Shown here: in pieces, positions 8,693-17,376 of the stretch | Layout: every line of letters begins with the position of its first letter | Numbering within the stretch: position 1 is the stretch's first letter | Source of the DNA: Novosphingobium terrae | GTDB lineage: Bacteria > Pseudomonadota > Alphaproteobacteria > Sphingomonadales > Sphingomonadaceae | DNA: 64,000 bases | Direction: 5' to 3' | NCBI RefSeq assembly: GCF_017163935.1 | Contig: NZ_JABVZR010000001.1 | Span: forward strand, 1,302,001-1,366,000 | Position numbers and translations under genes: made by a program | The notes under the pieces: generated by a model | Database searches by the model: none | Seen by the model: only the letters and a program-made list of their open reading frames with translations | Told to the model about the DNA's origin: nothing

Positions 8693-8711
8693 AATGCGAG
8701 GCGATCTCATT
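8693..8711 (+). promoter_or_regulatory. Fur-like operator upstream of the PepSY-TonB operon
   Basis: AATGCGAGGCGATCTCATT: 7-bp arms with one mismatch around a 5-bp centre, the size of a classic 19-bp Fur box, 110 bp before the PepSY start. The left arm is identical to that of the dyad upstream of the fpr operon. Confidence 0.5.
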
Positions 8712-8821
8712 CATGATATGCCGCGCGGGCCGGGCCCTGATGGAACCTCTGAGATGATCTTTTGCATTGCCATGGCTGGATATGCGCTGGCCCCTTCCAT
8801 GCGGCGGGCGGGCTGAAACTG

Positions 8822-9994
8822 ATGCGGTCAACCCAACTGGCGCGCTGGAAGGCGGTGCACACCTGGTCCAGCCTGATCTGCACCCTCTTTCTGCTGATCA
8901 TCTGCGTGACGGGCCTGCCGCTGATCTTCTCCGAGGAGATCGATGGCTGGCTCGAACCCAGGCATTATGCCGCTCTGCCTGCTGATGCGCCGCATGCCTC
9001 GCTCGATGGGCTGAAGGCGCGGGCGCTGGCGGCCTATCCGGGGCAGGTCGTCACCTCGATCTTTGTCGATGATGACGAGCCGCAGGTCTATGTCTGGATC
9101 GCGCCAAGCTTCGCGGCGGTGGAGGCCAATCCCAAAGTCGCGCATTTTATGCGCTTCGATGCGCGCAGTGGAGAGATGCTGGAGCGTTCCGGCGCGCTTG
9201 GGGCGCGGCCGGCCAGCTTTATGACCATCATGCTGCGGCTGCATAGGGATCTGTTCGCGGGCCTGCCGGGTGAACTCTTCATGGGCGTGATGGGCGCGCT
9301 GTTTGTGGCGGCGGTGGTCTCCGGCATCGTGCTGTACGGGCCGTTTACCCGCAAGCTGGACTTCGGCGCGGTGCGGACCGAGCGTGCGCGCCGCACCCGC
9401 TGGCTCGATCTGCACAATCTGTTGGGCGTGGTCACTCTGGCCTGGGCCGGCGTTGTGGGCGCGACGGGCGTGATGAACGAACTCTCCACCCCGCTGTTCG
9501 CCCTGTGGCGCGGCACGGAGGTGGCGACGATGCTGGCCCCCTGGAAGGACAAGCCGCCGCTGCAGGCGCGCGAGATCTCATCGCCTCAGGCTGCCTTCGA
9601 TACGGCGGTGCATGCGCTGCCCGGCATGGTGGTGACCAGCATCACCTTCCCGGGCGATCGCAACGGCACGCCTTTCCATTACGTGCTCTGGGCGAAGGGC
9701 AGGTCGCATCTCACCGCCCAGCTGTTCAACCCGGTGCTGGTGGACGCGCGCACGGGCATGCTGACGGCGGTGGTGAAGATGCCCTGGTATCTGCGTGCGC
9801 TGGAACTCTCACGCCCGCTGCATTTCGGCAATTATGGCGGAATGCCGCTGAAGATCCTCTGGGCGCTGCTCGATCTGGTGACCATCGTGGTGCTGGGCAG
9901 CGGGCTCTATCTCTGGCTGGCCCGGCGCCGTCGTGACCGCGTGGCCGCGCCCCGGTTTACCCTCTCAACCCCCGCTCTGGAGCCTGCTGAATGA
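8822..9994 (+). CDS. PepSY-associated transmembrane protein (iron-uptake-type reductase family)
   Basis: Inner-membrane protein of 390 aa with four predicted helices (about residues 15-36, 155-180, 200-222 and 345-368) and PepSY-type extracytoplasmic segments between them. The ATG at 8822 (MRSTQLARWKAVHTW) gives the standard family N-terminus with a WHxW-like HTW in helix 1. Such proteins commonly accompany TonB-dependent siderophore uptake and are thought to handle ferric complexes in the periplasm; some are reductases. Neighbours fit: its stop overlaps a 67-aa membrane protein (ATGA), which in turn overlaps a TonB gene, all behind a Fur-like box. Confidence 0.85.
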   Translation: MRSTQLARWKAVHTWSSLICTLFLLIICVTGLPLIFSEEIDGWLEPRHYAALPADAPHASLDGLKARALAAYPGQVVTSIFVDDDEPQVYVWIAPSFAAVEANPKVAHFMRFDARSGEMLERSGALGARPASFMTIMLRLHRDLFAGLPGELFMGVMGALFVAAVVSGIVLYGPFTRKLDFGAVRTERARRTRWLDLHNLLGVVTLAWAGVVGATGVMNELSTPLFALWRGTEVATMLAPWKDKPPLQAREISSPQAAFDTAVHALPGMVVTSITFPGDRNGTPFHYVLWAKGRSHLTAQLFNPVLVDARTGMLTAVVKMPWYLRALELSRPLHFGNYGGMPLKILWALLDLVTIVVLGSGLYLWLARRRRDRVAAPRFTLSTPALEPAE

Positions 9995-10194
9995 GCCGCC
10001 GCACATCCGCTTTCGCCCGCCAATGGAGCTGGCCGATCGCTCTGGCCGTGCTGACCTGCTTCGGCCTGCTCTCCGCGCTGATCGGCGAGGGCGGCCTGTG
10101 GTGGGGCCTCTCATGGATCGCGCTGGCCATGCCCTTGCTGGTGATCCTGCGCTATTGGCCGCTGCGACGGTTGCTGATGCGAAAGACACGCTGA
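9991..10194 (+). CDS. 67-aa membrane protein between PepSY and TonB genes
   Basis: Start ATG overlaps the PepSY stop (ATGA, 9991-9994), and its stop overlaps the TonB start (TGATG, 10192-10196). The product has two hydrophobic helices (about 15-33 and 38-54), few polar residues, and a basic C-terminal RRLLMRKTR. Overlaps on both sides make it a genuine operon member. Its position suggests an accessory subunit of the iron-uptake system. No named family recognised. Confidence 0.8.
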   Translation: MSRRTSAFARQWSWPIALAVLTCFGLLSALIGEGGLWWGLSWIALAMPLLVILRYWPLRRLLMRKTR

Positions 10195-10994
10195 TGACGT
10201 CTTCCCCCGGATTGCGCCTTGTCGATGATCTGCTGACCGCCGAGCGAGAGCCCCCGCGTGCTGCCCGCGCAGACGCCGCGCCGGACATTTTCTACACCCC
10301 CGCGCCGCGCCGGGACTACCGCGCCGCAGACAGCCGGTTGAAAAGCCTTGGCGCCACAGTCTCGATCTATGGCGTGGTCGCGGCTGTGCTGCTGCTTTCG
10401 ATCTCGGTGTCTTTTGTGAAGCCCGTGCCGCCTCAGGCGCTGACGGTGATGAACACGCAAGCCGCCGCCTCGCCGCCCGAAACGCCGCCCAAGGAAAAGG
10501 ATGCGCCCAAGCCGGTCGAGAAGAAGGAGGTCATCCAGCAGCCGGTCAAGACCGAGCCTCTGCCGCCGATGAAGGTGTCGATCTCGCCGATCGTCGCGCC
10601 GGTGCCGGTGATCGTGCCCAAGCAGGCCGAGCCCGCCCCCAGGGAGCCCGAAACCGCCGCCCCCAAGACGGCTCCTGCGCCGCCAGCGCCCCGTATCGCC
10701 AGCAATGGGCCGGACACATGGGAAGGCCGCGTGCTGATGCAGCTCAGCAAAAAGCGCCACTATCCCATGGGCGCCATGGCCCGGCATGAGCAGGGCGTGC
10801 CCTATATCCGCTTCGTAATGGACCGGCAGGGCAAGGTGTTGTCGGTCAGTCTGGAGCGCTCCAGCGGGGTTTCCGAACTGGACCGGGAGGCACTGAGCCT
10901 GCCCAAACGCGCTCAGCCGCTGCCCAAGCCTCCTGAAGACAGGCCGGGCGAAACCCTCGAACTGGTCGTGCCGGTCGAGTTCTTTATCCGCTGA
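10194..10994 (+). CDS. TonB-family energy transducer
   Basis: The 266-aa protein couples proton-motive force from an ExbB/ExbD complex to outer-membrane receptors. Order of parts: an unusually long cytoplasmic N-terminal tail of about 50 residues, one membrane helix (about 53-76, VSIYGVVAAVLLLSISVSF), a Pro/Lys/Glu-rich periplasmic spacer (about 77-170), and a TonB C-terminal domain (about 180-266) with YPMGAMARHEQGVPYIRFVM and the receptor-binding core. No exbB/exbD is adjacent. It is the last gene of the PepSY operon and probably serves an iron receptor encoded elsewhere, or the receptor at 13685. Confidence 0.9.
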   Translation: MTSSPGLRLVDDLLTAEREPPRAARADAAPDIFYTPAPRRDYRAADSRLKSLGATVSIYGVVAAVLLLSISVSFVKPVPPQALTVMNTQAAASPPETPPKEKDAPKPVEKKEVIQQPVKTEPLPPMKVSISPIVAPVPVIVPKQAEPAPREPETAAPKTAPAPPAPRIASNGPDTWEGRVLMQLSKKRHYPMGAMARHEQGVPYIRFVMDRQGKVLSVSLERSSGVSELDREALSLPKRAQPLPKPPEDRPGETLELVVPVEFFIR

Positions 10995-11181
10995 ACACCG
11001 GCGACTCGGATGATCCGGCAAGATGCCGCGCGCGGTAGGCTGTGCTGCATTCTTACGTCTGGATGCGCTGAAGGGTAACGTTTTTTCAAAACGGAGAAAT
11101 TTTCGCAACAACCTGCTGCGCGATTGCTGTTAGGCTCGGCCCCGGAGACGGATGACAAAACCGTATAAAGGGAGAACCCGG

Positions 11182-12465
11182 ATGACCGCGCCCCGTGACA
11201 GCAAGACCCATATCGGCAGCCATCAGCTGCACCCTGAAACGCAGATGCTCAATTACGGCTATGATCCGGCGCTTTCGGAAGGGGCGGTCAAGCCGCCGGT
11301 GTTTCTCACCTCCACCTTCGTGTTCCCGACCGCCGAGGATGGGCGCGACTTCTTCGACTATGCATCCGGCCGCAAGGAGCCGCCTCCCGGTCAGGGCCGG
11401 GGGCTGGTCTATTCGCGCTTCAACCACCCCAATGCCGAGATCGTCGAGGACCGCCTCGCCATCCATGAGGGCGCGGAGGCGGCGGTGGTCTTTTCCTCGG
11501 GCATGGCGGCGATCACCACGGCGCTGCTGGCTTTTGTGCGCCCGGGCGATGTGATCCTGCATTCGCAGCCGCTCTATGGCGGCACGGAGACCTTGCTGGC
11601 CAAGACCTTCGCCAATTTCGGCATCAAGGCCGTGGGTTTCGCCGATGGGCTGAGCGAAGAAGCGGTGAGAGCCGCTGCTCAGCAGGCTGCCGCTCTGGGG
11701 CGGGTGTCGATGGTGCTGGTGGAAACCCCGGCCAACCCCACCAACAGCCTTGTCGATATCGCGATGATCCGCCGGGTCTGTGATGAGCTGGAAAAGCAGC
11801 AGGGCAGCCGCGCCTTGCTGGCGGTGGACAACACCTTGCTGGGGCCGGTGTTCCAGCATCCGTTGCGGCATGGGGCCGATATCTCGCTCTATTCGCTCAC
11901 CAAATATGTCGGCGGCCATTCGGATCTGGTGGCAGGGGCCGCCTTGGGCTCGACGAAGGTGATCGGTGAGATCCGCATGCTGCGCGGTGCTTTCGGCACG
12001 CATCTCGATCCGCATAGCTGCTGGATGCTCAGCCGCTCGCTGGAAACCTTGGGTCTGCGCATGGAGCGGGCCAACACCAATGCCACTGCCGTCGCCGCCT
12101 TCCTGAGGGACCATCCCAAGGTCGAGCGTGTGGCGTATCCGGCCTTCTTCCCGGAAGGTTCGGCCGCGCAGCGAGTTTACGCGGCGCAATGCAGCGGGGC
12201 AGGTTCGACCTTCTCCTTCGACATCGCGGGCGGGCTGGAGGCGGCGTTCCGCTTCCTCAACGCCTTGCAGATCTTCAAGCTGGCGGTCAGCCTTGGCGGC
12301 ACGGAAAGTCTGGCCAGCCATCCGGCCACCAACACCCATTCCGGCGTGCCGGTGGAGGTGCGTGAGCGGATGGGCGTGCTGGCCTCCACCGTGCGCCTCT
12401 CGATCGGCATCGAGCATCCCGACGATATCATCGCCGATCTGGCTCAGGCGCTGGAAGCAGCCTAG
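11182..12465 (+). CDS. PLP-dependent cystathionine gamma-synthase/methionine gamma-lyase family enzyme
   Basis: Cytoplasmic trans-sulfuration enzyme, 427 aa. The PLP lysine is in [11 protein letters not shown] (Lys241), the PLP-holding aspartate in AVDN (Asp216), and the substrate-binding motifs YSRFNHPN and ETPANPTN are intact. An insertion near residues 55-75 ([20 protein letters not shown]) is typical of a subgroup often annotated as a cystathionine gamma-synthase family protein. The exact reaction (synthase, lyase or sulfhydrylase) cannot be read from sequence. The start at 11182 follows GGGAG; an upstream ATG at 11152 with GGAGACGG would add 10 residues. Its stop shares a CTAG tetramer with the converging hydrolase gene. 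Confidence 0.9.
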   Translation: MTAPRDSKTHIGSHQLHPETQMLNYGYDPALSEGAVKPPVFLTSTFVFPTAEDGRDFFDYASGRKEPPPGQGRGLVYSRFNHPNAEIVEDRLAIHEGAEAAVVFSSGMAAITTALLAFVRPGDVILHSQPLYGGTETLLAKTFANFGIKAVGFADGLSEEAVRAAAQQAAALGRVSMVLVETPANPTNSLVDIAMIRRVCDELEKQQGSRALLAVDNTLLGPVFQHPLRHGADISLYSLTKYVGGHSDLVAGAALGSTKVIGEIRMLRGAFGTHLDPHSCWMLSRSLETLGLRMERANTNATAVAAFLRDHPKVERVAYPAFFPEGSAAQRVYAAQCSGAGSTFSFDIAGGLEAAFRFLNALQIFKLAVSLGGTESLASHPATNTHSGVPVEVRERMGVLASTVRLSIGIEHPDDIIADLAQALEAA

Positions 12466-13316
12466 CCCAGATGAACGTGAAGCACCCGCCGTATCTCCTC
12501 GGGCGCCGAGAGATGCGGCAGGTGCCCGCGCGCCGCGATCCACACCAGTCGGCTGTCCTTGATCGCGCGGTTGAGATAATGCGCCACCGCATCGGGCACC
12601 ACAATATCGCCATGTGAGTGGATCAGCACGGTGGGCACCTTCAGTCTGCCCAGTTTCGAGCGCACATCCGAGAGAAAGATGGTGCGCGCGATCTGCACCG
12701 TCACATCGGGGCGCATCGCCAGCAGGCCTGCCGTGAAATCGCGCACCGCTTCAGGCATGTCCTCGGCCACGGCCAGCGGGGCGAAGCCTTCCACCCAGCC
12801 CTGGTAATGCGCAGCCATGCGTGAGAGCAGGGCGTCGATGTCCTCGGGCTCCATGCCGCCGACATAGTCATTGTCGTTGATGTAATGCGGCGAGGCGTTG
12901 AGGAAGACCAGCTGCTCGAAGAGCTGCGGCGCGCGGATCGCGGCCAGCGCGCCGATCATCCCCGAAACCGAATGGCCGATGTAGCGGCAGCGGGTGATCC
13001 CCACCTCGGCGAAGAGGGCCAGCAGATCGTCGGCAAAGCGGTCGAGCGTGTCATAGGCCTTGGGATCGAAATCATCGGGCAACAGCGGCCCGGCGCCGGG
13101 CAGGTCGAAGAGCACGGCGCGATAGCGTTCGGGCAGGCCCTCCAGCATCGGGTTCCAGATGCTCTGGTCGGTGCCTAATCCGTGGGAGAAGACCAGCAGA
13201 TCGGGCCCTTCGCCCACCACCCGCAGGCGATGCCGCTGCGCCAGCGGGCCATCGAGCTGCAATTCACTGGATTGGGGGACGGGGCGGGAGCCAGTCAATC
13301 GACGCAAGATGCTCAT
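12462..13316 (-). CDS. RsbQ/KAI2-like alpha/beta hydrolase
   Basis: A 284-aa serine hydrolase of the alpha/beta fold. The nucleophile sits in GHSVSGM (Ser116). The nonstandard GHSVS elbow, with Ser replacing the second Gly, is the mark of the RsbQ/KAI2/D14 group. The acid ([11 protein letters not shown]) and histidine ([13 protein letters not shown]) of the triad are present, and the oxyanion region [11 protein letters not shown] matches. RsbQ is a stress-pathway activator in Bacillus; the function here is unknown and no sigma-factor regulator is adjacent. The ATG at 13316 is preferred because AGGGGA lies upstream. It converges on the trans-sulfuration gene with overlapping stop codons. Confidence 0.88.
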   Translation of the reverse strand: MSILRRLTGSRPVPQSSELQLDGPLAQRHRLRVVGEGPDLLVFSHGLGTDQSIWNPMLEGLPERYRAVLFDLPGAGPLLPDDFDPKAYDTLDRFADDLLALFAEVGITRCRYIGHSVSGMIGALAAIRAPQLFEQLVFLNASPHYINDNDYVGGMEPEDIDALLSRMAAHYQGWVEGFAPLAVAEDMPEAVRDFTAGLLAMRPDVTVQIARTIFLSDVRSKLGRLKVPTVLIHSHGDIVVPDAVAHYLNRAIKDSRLVWIAARGHLPHLSAPEEIRRVLHVHLG

Positions 13317-13684
13317 AGTCTTGTCAATTCCCCTGCTGTGGTGGCCGGCAAAACCTGTCGCTTCAACTAAGGCCAAGGGATGTCAAAAAGATGAATTTTC
13401 CCTTGCCGCCGGGCCTTGCTGCGACCGGTGGAAGGCATGGCGCGCTGATCGCCTTCCGATGGACTGGTGATGTACAAGTTCTCTGGCTGGGTGTGAACAC
13501 GAAGCAATCAAGCTTATGAAATTGAAGTATAATGCTTGAACGGTTCCGGCCTGTTCAAGTCATTGGGGCATGGTCTGGGCGAATTTGGCGGCTAGGATAA
13601 AGGCCAGAAACCAGACAAGCGCGACCGGGTGAGGGGCACTCTCAAACAAGCGGTCGGCGACTGGGCCAGAGGGGGAGTGAGACC
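13317..13684. other. divergent intergenic region upstream of TonB receptor 1
   Basis: A 368-bp gap, AT-rich in the middle. On the plus strand it holds a TATAAT hexamer at 13528-13533, immediately followed by a CTTGAAC/GTTCAAG dyad. No gene seen. Confidence 0.5.
13535..13559. promoter_or_regulatory. candidate operator just downstream of a -10 hexamer
   Basis: CTTGAAC (13535-13541), 11-nt spacer, GTTCAAG (13553-13559), starting 2 bp after TATAAT (13528-13533). Its place over the likely transcription start fits repressor control of TonB receptor 1. No matching -35 is obvious. Confidence 0.5.
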
Positions 13685-16591
13685 ATGTCGATCAAGGGGC
13701 ATATCAAGGGTTCTGGCATGATCTGGGGGGCATCGGTTCTTGCCGTTGTTTCGGTGCTGACTGTGCCGGGGGCAGCAATGGCGCAAGATACGCCGCAGGC
13801 CGATGCCGCAAAGCCCGAAGCGCCCCCGGTCGCCGCGCCTTCGGCAGGCCTGCCCGCCAACGCCAACACCGCCCCCGCCGATACCGAGCAGCAGAACCGC
13901 GAGATCGTCGTGACGGGCACCGCCATTCGCGGCGTGGCGCCGGTGGGGTCGGCCACGGTCAACATCGGGCGGGAGAACATCGTGCAGTCCGGCGTGCGCG
14001 ATGCCGGATCGTTGATTTCCAACATGCCGCAGGGGTCTTCGCAGGGCACAACCCTGGCCAACACCGGCGGGCGCTCGGGCGGCGTCAATCTGCGCGGGCT
14101 GGGCAACAACGCCACGCTGCTGCTGTTCGATGGGCATCGCACCGTCACGCAGGGCGTGCAGAATTTGATTCCCGATCCCAACACCATCCCCTTCGGTGCG
14201 ATCGAGCGTGTGGAGGTCGTCACCGATGGCGCCTCGGCAGTCTATGGGTCGGATGCGGTGGCCGGCGTGGTCAATTACATCTTCCGCCGCCCCTTCAATG
14301 GCGCGGAGCTGACCTATCACTACACCCATACCATCTATGACGAGCAGGCTGTCGATGGCGTGTTCGGGCGCAAATGGGATGGTGGCGGCATTGTGGTGGC
14401 GGCCAGCTACAAGGGCAACACGCCGGTCATTCAGGGCACGATCCCGCAGCTGCGCGCTGATCTGAGCCAATATGGCGGGCTCGACAGCCGCTTGCAGGGC
14501 ACGACTTTCAACTCGGTGGGGGCCAATGGCGCGCTGATCGTGGGCAACACGGTCTATGGCCTGCCTGCCAACCTCAATGGCCGCACGCCGACCACGGCGG
14601 AGGTGCTGGCGCTGAAGGGCAATCCGCAGCTGACGGATCTGTCCGATTACACCGATTACTACACGGCCCGAGCGCAATACAGCGTGGTGGTGCGCGCCCA
14701 GCAGGACTTCGGCACATACGGCGATCTGACGCTGACCGGCATGTTCAACCGCCGCACCAATGATGCCATCGGCTCGGGCGATGGCGCCTTTCAGAGCATC
14801 GCCGTCGCCATTCCCACCACCAGCCCTTACTATGTGGCGGGGCTGGGCACCGGCAGTGAATCGGTGGTCTACAATTTCCGCCTGAACAATCCGGGCCGCG
14901 CTTTGGACCGCCATGATTTCGAGAACACGCGCAATATGCTCTTCGACTATCATCTCGGCCTTGTGGGTGATCTGCGCTTTACCGCTTCGGGCGGGATGGG
15001 CACCTCTACGGGCTGCGCGGTCTGTCAGCCCCAGCCCAACACCATCCTGACCAGCACCATCGGCGGGGCCAGCACCGCCTCGCTGTTCAACCCCTATCAG
15101 CAGGGCGCGCAGGCGGGGGCCAATGGCATCTTCGGCGTGTTCATCCAGAACAGCCACAATGAGATGTATGACTTCCTGCCCAAGATCGACGGCAGCCTGT
15201 TCCGCCTGCCCGGCGGCAAGGTGCGCATCGCCATCGGCGGTGAATGGACGCGCACCTATTATCAGCAGGAATCCGATTATACGCTCAACCCCACCACCAC
15301 GCTGACGACCTTCCGCTACACTTCCACACACCGCAACGTCTATTCGCTGTTCGGTGAGGCCTATGTGCCGATCTTCGGGCCGGACAATGCGATCCCCGGC
15401 TTCAAGCGGCTCGATCTGTCAGGCGCGGTGCGTTACGACAAATATTCCGACTTCGGCTCGACCTTGAACCCCAAGTTCGGCCTGACCTGGAAGCCGATCG
15501 ACGATCTGCAGCTGCGCGGCTCCTACGGCACATCCTTCCGCGCGCCCACTTTGGCGGAATCGAGCTTCAATGTGGTGGGCGCGGCCAACCGCACCTTCAT
15601 CGCCAACAATTTGAACGATCCGACCATCCCGGTGAGCAATGCATCGAATGGCACCTCGCTGGTGCTGGTCTCCACCTTCCGCTTCACGCCTCTGAAGCCT
15701 GAGCGGGCCAATGTCTTCTCGCTGGGGGCGGACTATGCGCCGCATTATGTGCCGGGGCTGAAATTCGGCGTCACCTTCTACAGCGTGAACTATCGTGACC
15801 GCATCTCGACGCTGCCCAATTCCTCGGTGGCACTGTCCAGCGCGGCCAATTACGCGCTGTATAAAAGCTTCTTCACCGTGGCGCCCCAGCCTGCGGGTTG
15901 CGTCAACGGGTCGGTCAACGGCAATCCGGGCACGCCGCAATATGCCACCTACAATCCGGCCTATCTGCCCTATCTGAACGCGCCGGGCAGCTACCCTCCG
16001 ACCACGGCGAATGACTGCCAGCTGGTGGGCATCCTCAACGCCGCCACGCTGAACCTTGGCCGGGTGGAGCAGAGCGGGCTCGATTTCACGCTGAACTACC
16101 GGCATGATCTCAACTTCGCGATTGTGAGCGTGGATGGGGCTTTCACCGACATCCTAAAATTGAAGCGCAATCTGCTGCCCGGCGCGCCGATGTATGACGC
16201 GCTCGACACCATCGGCGAGCAGGTGAGCAAGCGTGGCCGCTTCTCGCTGGGGCTGGAAAAGGGGGCCTTCAACGGCAACATCGCGGCCAATTACATCGGC
16301 GGCTATCTCAACAATCAGACTCCCACGGTGAATGGCGTGAAGCTGCCCAACCAGCAGGTGCCTTCGTGGACGACCTTCGATCTCAACCTCAGCTTCACGC
16401 CGAAGGTCGATGGCACCAGCATGTTCGCGGGCACCCGCCTGACGCTGAGCGCGCGCAACTTTACCGACAAGGCGCCGCCCATCGTGCTCAACAGCCTGAA
16501 CACGCAGAACGGGCTGCCCACGGCGGTGGATTTGAACACCCACAACATTCTGGGCCGCATTTTTACGGTTGAGGTTTCGAAGAAATTCTGA
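13685..16591 (+). CDS. TonB-dependent receptor 1
   Basis: Outer-membrane active transporter of 968 aa. Signal peptide (residues about 1-34, ending AAMAQ), then an Ala/Pro-rich linker and a TonB-box-like REIVVTGTAIRG. The plug domain (about 80-200) shows the GVNLRGLGNNATLLLFDGHR and VYGSDAVAGVVNYIFRRP signatures. The 22-strand barrel ends at a terminal phenylalanine (TVEVSKKF), as required for BAM insertion. The ATG at 13685 follows GGGGGAG. It belongs to the large oar/cirA-like receptors common in sphingomonads; the substrate is unknown. It is monocistronic, with a terminator at 16617, and preceded by a candidate operator. Confidence 0.95.
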   Translation: MSIKGHIKGSGMIWGASVLAVVSVLTVPGAAMAQDTPQADAAKPEAPPVAAPSAGLPANANTAPADTEQQNREIVVTGTAIRGVAPVGSATVNIGRENIVQSGVRDAGSLISNMPQGSSQGTTLANTGGRSGGVNLRGLGNNATLLLFDGHRTVTQGVQNLIPDPNTIPFGAIERVEVVTDGASAVYGSDAVAGVVNYIFRRPFNGAELTYHYTHTIYDEQAVDGVFGRKWDGGGIVVAASYKGNTPVIQGTIPQLRADLSQYGGLDSRLQGTTFNSVGANGALIVGNTVYGLPANLNGRTPTTAEVLALKGNPQLTDLSDYTDYYTARAQYSVVVRAQQDFGTYGDLTLTGMFNRRTNDAIGSGDGAFQSIAVAIPTTSPYYVAGLGTGSESVVYNFRLNNPGRALDRHDFENTRNMLFDYHLGLVGDLRFTASGGMGTSTGCAVCQPQPNTILTSTIGGASTASLFNPYQQGAQAGANGIFGVFIQNSHNEMYDFLPKIDGSLFRLPGGKVRIAIGGEWTRTYYQQESDYTLNPTTTLTTFRYTSTHRNVYSLFGEAYVPIFGPDNAIPGFKRLDLSGAVRYDKYSDFGSTLNPKFGLTWKPIDDLQLRGSYGTSFRAPTLAESSFNVVGAANRTFIANNLNDPTIPVSNASNGTSLVLVSTFRFTPLKPERANVFSLGADYAPHYVPGLKFGVTFYSVNYRDRISTLPNSSVALSSAANYALYKSFFTVAPQPAGCVNGSVNGNPGTPQYATYNPAYLPYLNAPGSYPPTTANDCQLVGILNAATLNLGRVEQSGLDFTLNYRHDLNFAIVSVDGAFTDILKLKRNLLPGAPMYDALDTIGEQVSKRGRFSLGLEKGAFNGNIAANYIGGYLNNQTPTVNGVKLPNQQVPSWTTFDLNLSFTPKVDGTSMFAGTRLTLSARNFTDKAPPIVLNSLNTQNGLPTAVDLNTHNILGRIFTVEVSKKF

Positions 16592-16616
16592 TCTTTCAAA
16601 GGTCCAACCTGCCTGG

Positions 16617-16650
16617 GGCCGGGCGGCACTGTTCGCCCGGCCTCTCTTTA
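16617..16650 (+). terminator. intrinsic terminator after TonB receptor 1
   Basis: GGCCGGGCG (16617-16625), 8-nt loop, CGCCCGGCC (16634-16642), then TCTCTTTA. It lies between converging genes and may serve both. Confidence 0.85.
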
Positions 16651-17376
16651 CCGGCCGGAAGGTTTGAACAGAAACACCACATAGCCGCGAAACCTGGGGT
16701 GATGCTTCAGCGCAGGCGGCGCCTGCCATGCCCCATGCTCCACCAGCGCGACGCGGAAGGGGATGGGAAAATGCTCCATCCGGCGGAAATAGGTTTCATA
16801 GCCCGGAATGGTGCTGCGGCCCTGATAGGTCTGGACGACCACCTCATCCACCGTCCCCGCCAGCGAGGTCAGCGTCTGCGGATCGCCATGCGCGCTCCAG
16901 TCCATCAGCCCGGTGACGGAGAGGCGGTATGCCTTGGGCAGGCGATGGCGCAGATCGCTGAGGAACGCAGCATAGCCGGAGATGCCCTTTGTCGCCGCAT
17001 CGAAATCCACCTGCAGGCCGACAACCCCGTTGCCTGCCTTCCGCCATGTTTCCAGATCAGCGAAGATGGCATCGCGCGTCGCCTCGTTCCAGTCGAGCCG
17101 GTCGGCGCGCACCACCAGCCAGACTGCCTGATCGGGCAGATGCGGCGTGCCCATACGCAGCCTTTCCATACGCGCCGCGCCGCCGCGCCGCACCTCGCCA
17201 TCGAGCAGATAGAGCGTGCGCGGGTGAAGGGTCTCGGCAGGGCGCACCCCCGGCCAGAGATAGAAGGCATCATAGGCGGAAGCTTCGACCGGGGGCCCAT
17301 CCGCGCTCTGCTGCTGCCTGCATCCCGGCAGCAGGCAGAGCGCCAGCAGCAGGGCGCCCGAAAACCGCTTCGGCAT
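16648..17376 (-). CDS. DUF3142-type lipoprotein
   Basis: A 242-aa protein. It starts at the ATG at 17376, which shares its A with the TGA of the upstream gene (TGATG), giving translational coupling. A lipoprotein signal (LLALCLLPGC) predicts lipidation on a cysteine near residue 19. The body matches DUF3142-like proteins: YLWPGVRPAE at the start, GVVGLQVDFDAATKG in the middle, then RLSVTGLMDW and VVVQTYQGR. The pattern resembles a TIM-barrel glycosidase-like fold without an assigned activity. It almost certainly works with the 716-aa protein encoded just before it. Confidence 0.8.
   Translation of the reverse strand: MPKRFSGALLLALCLLPGCRQQQSADGPPVEASAYDAFYLWPGVRPAETLHPRTLYLLDGEVRRGGAARMERLRMGTPHLPDQAVWLVVRADRLDWNEATRDAIFADLETWRKAGNGVVGLQVDFDAATKGISGYAAFLSDLRHRLPKAYRLSVTGLMDWSAHGDPQTLTSLAGTVDEVVVQTYQGRSTIPGYETYFRRMEHFPIPFRVALVEHGAWQAPPALKHHPRFRGYVVFLFKPSGR

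Larger units (their letters stand above)
8285..8821. other. 537-bp divergent intergenic region
   Basis: Separates the GH125 gene from the PepSY operon. It holds a terminator-like hairpin at 8557-8576 that does not follow any recognised gene, and a Fur-like box at 8693-8711. I find no convincing protein. An RNA of unknown extent ending at the hairpin is possible. Confidence 0.5.

Noticed and set aside
8304..8710. Small minus-strand open frames in the GH125-PepSY gap
   Set aside because: Arg/Ser/Gly-rich, without ribosome sites or recognisable structure, and they run through the hairpin repeat and end close to the Fur-like box.
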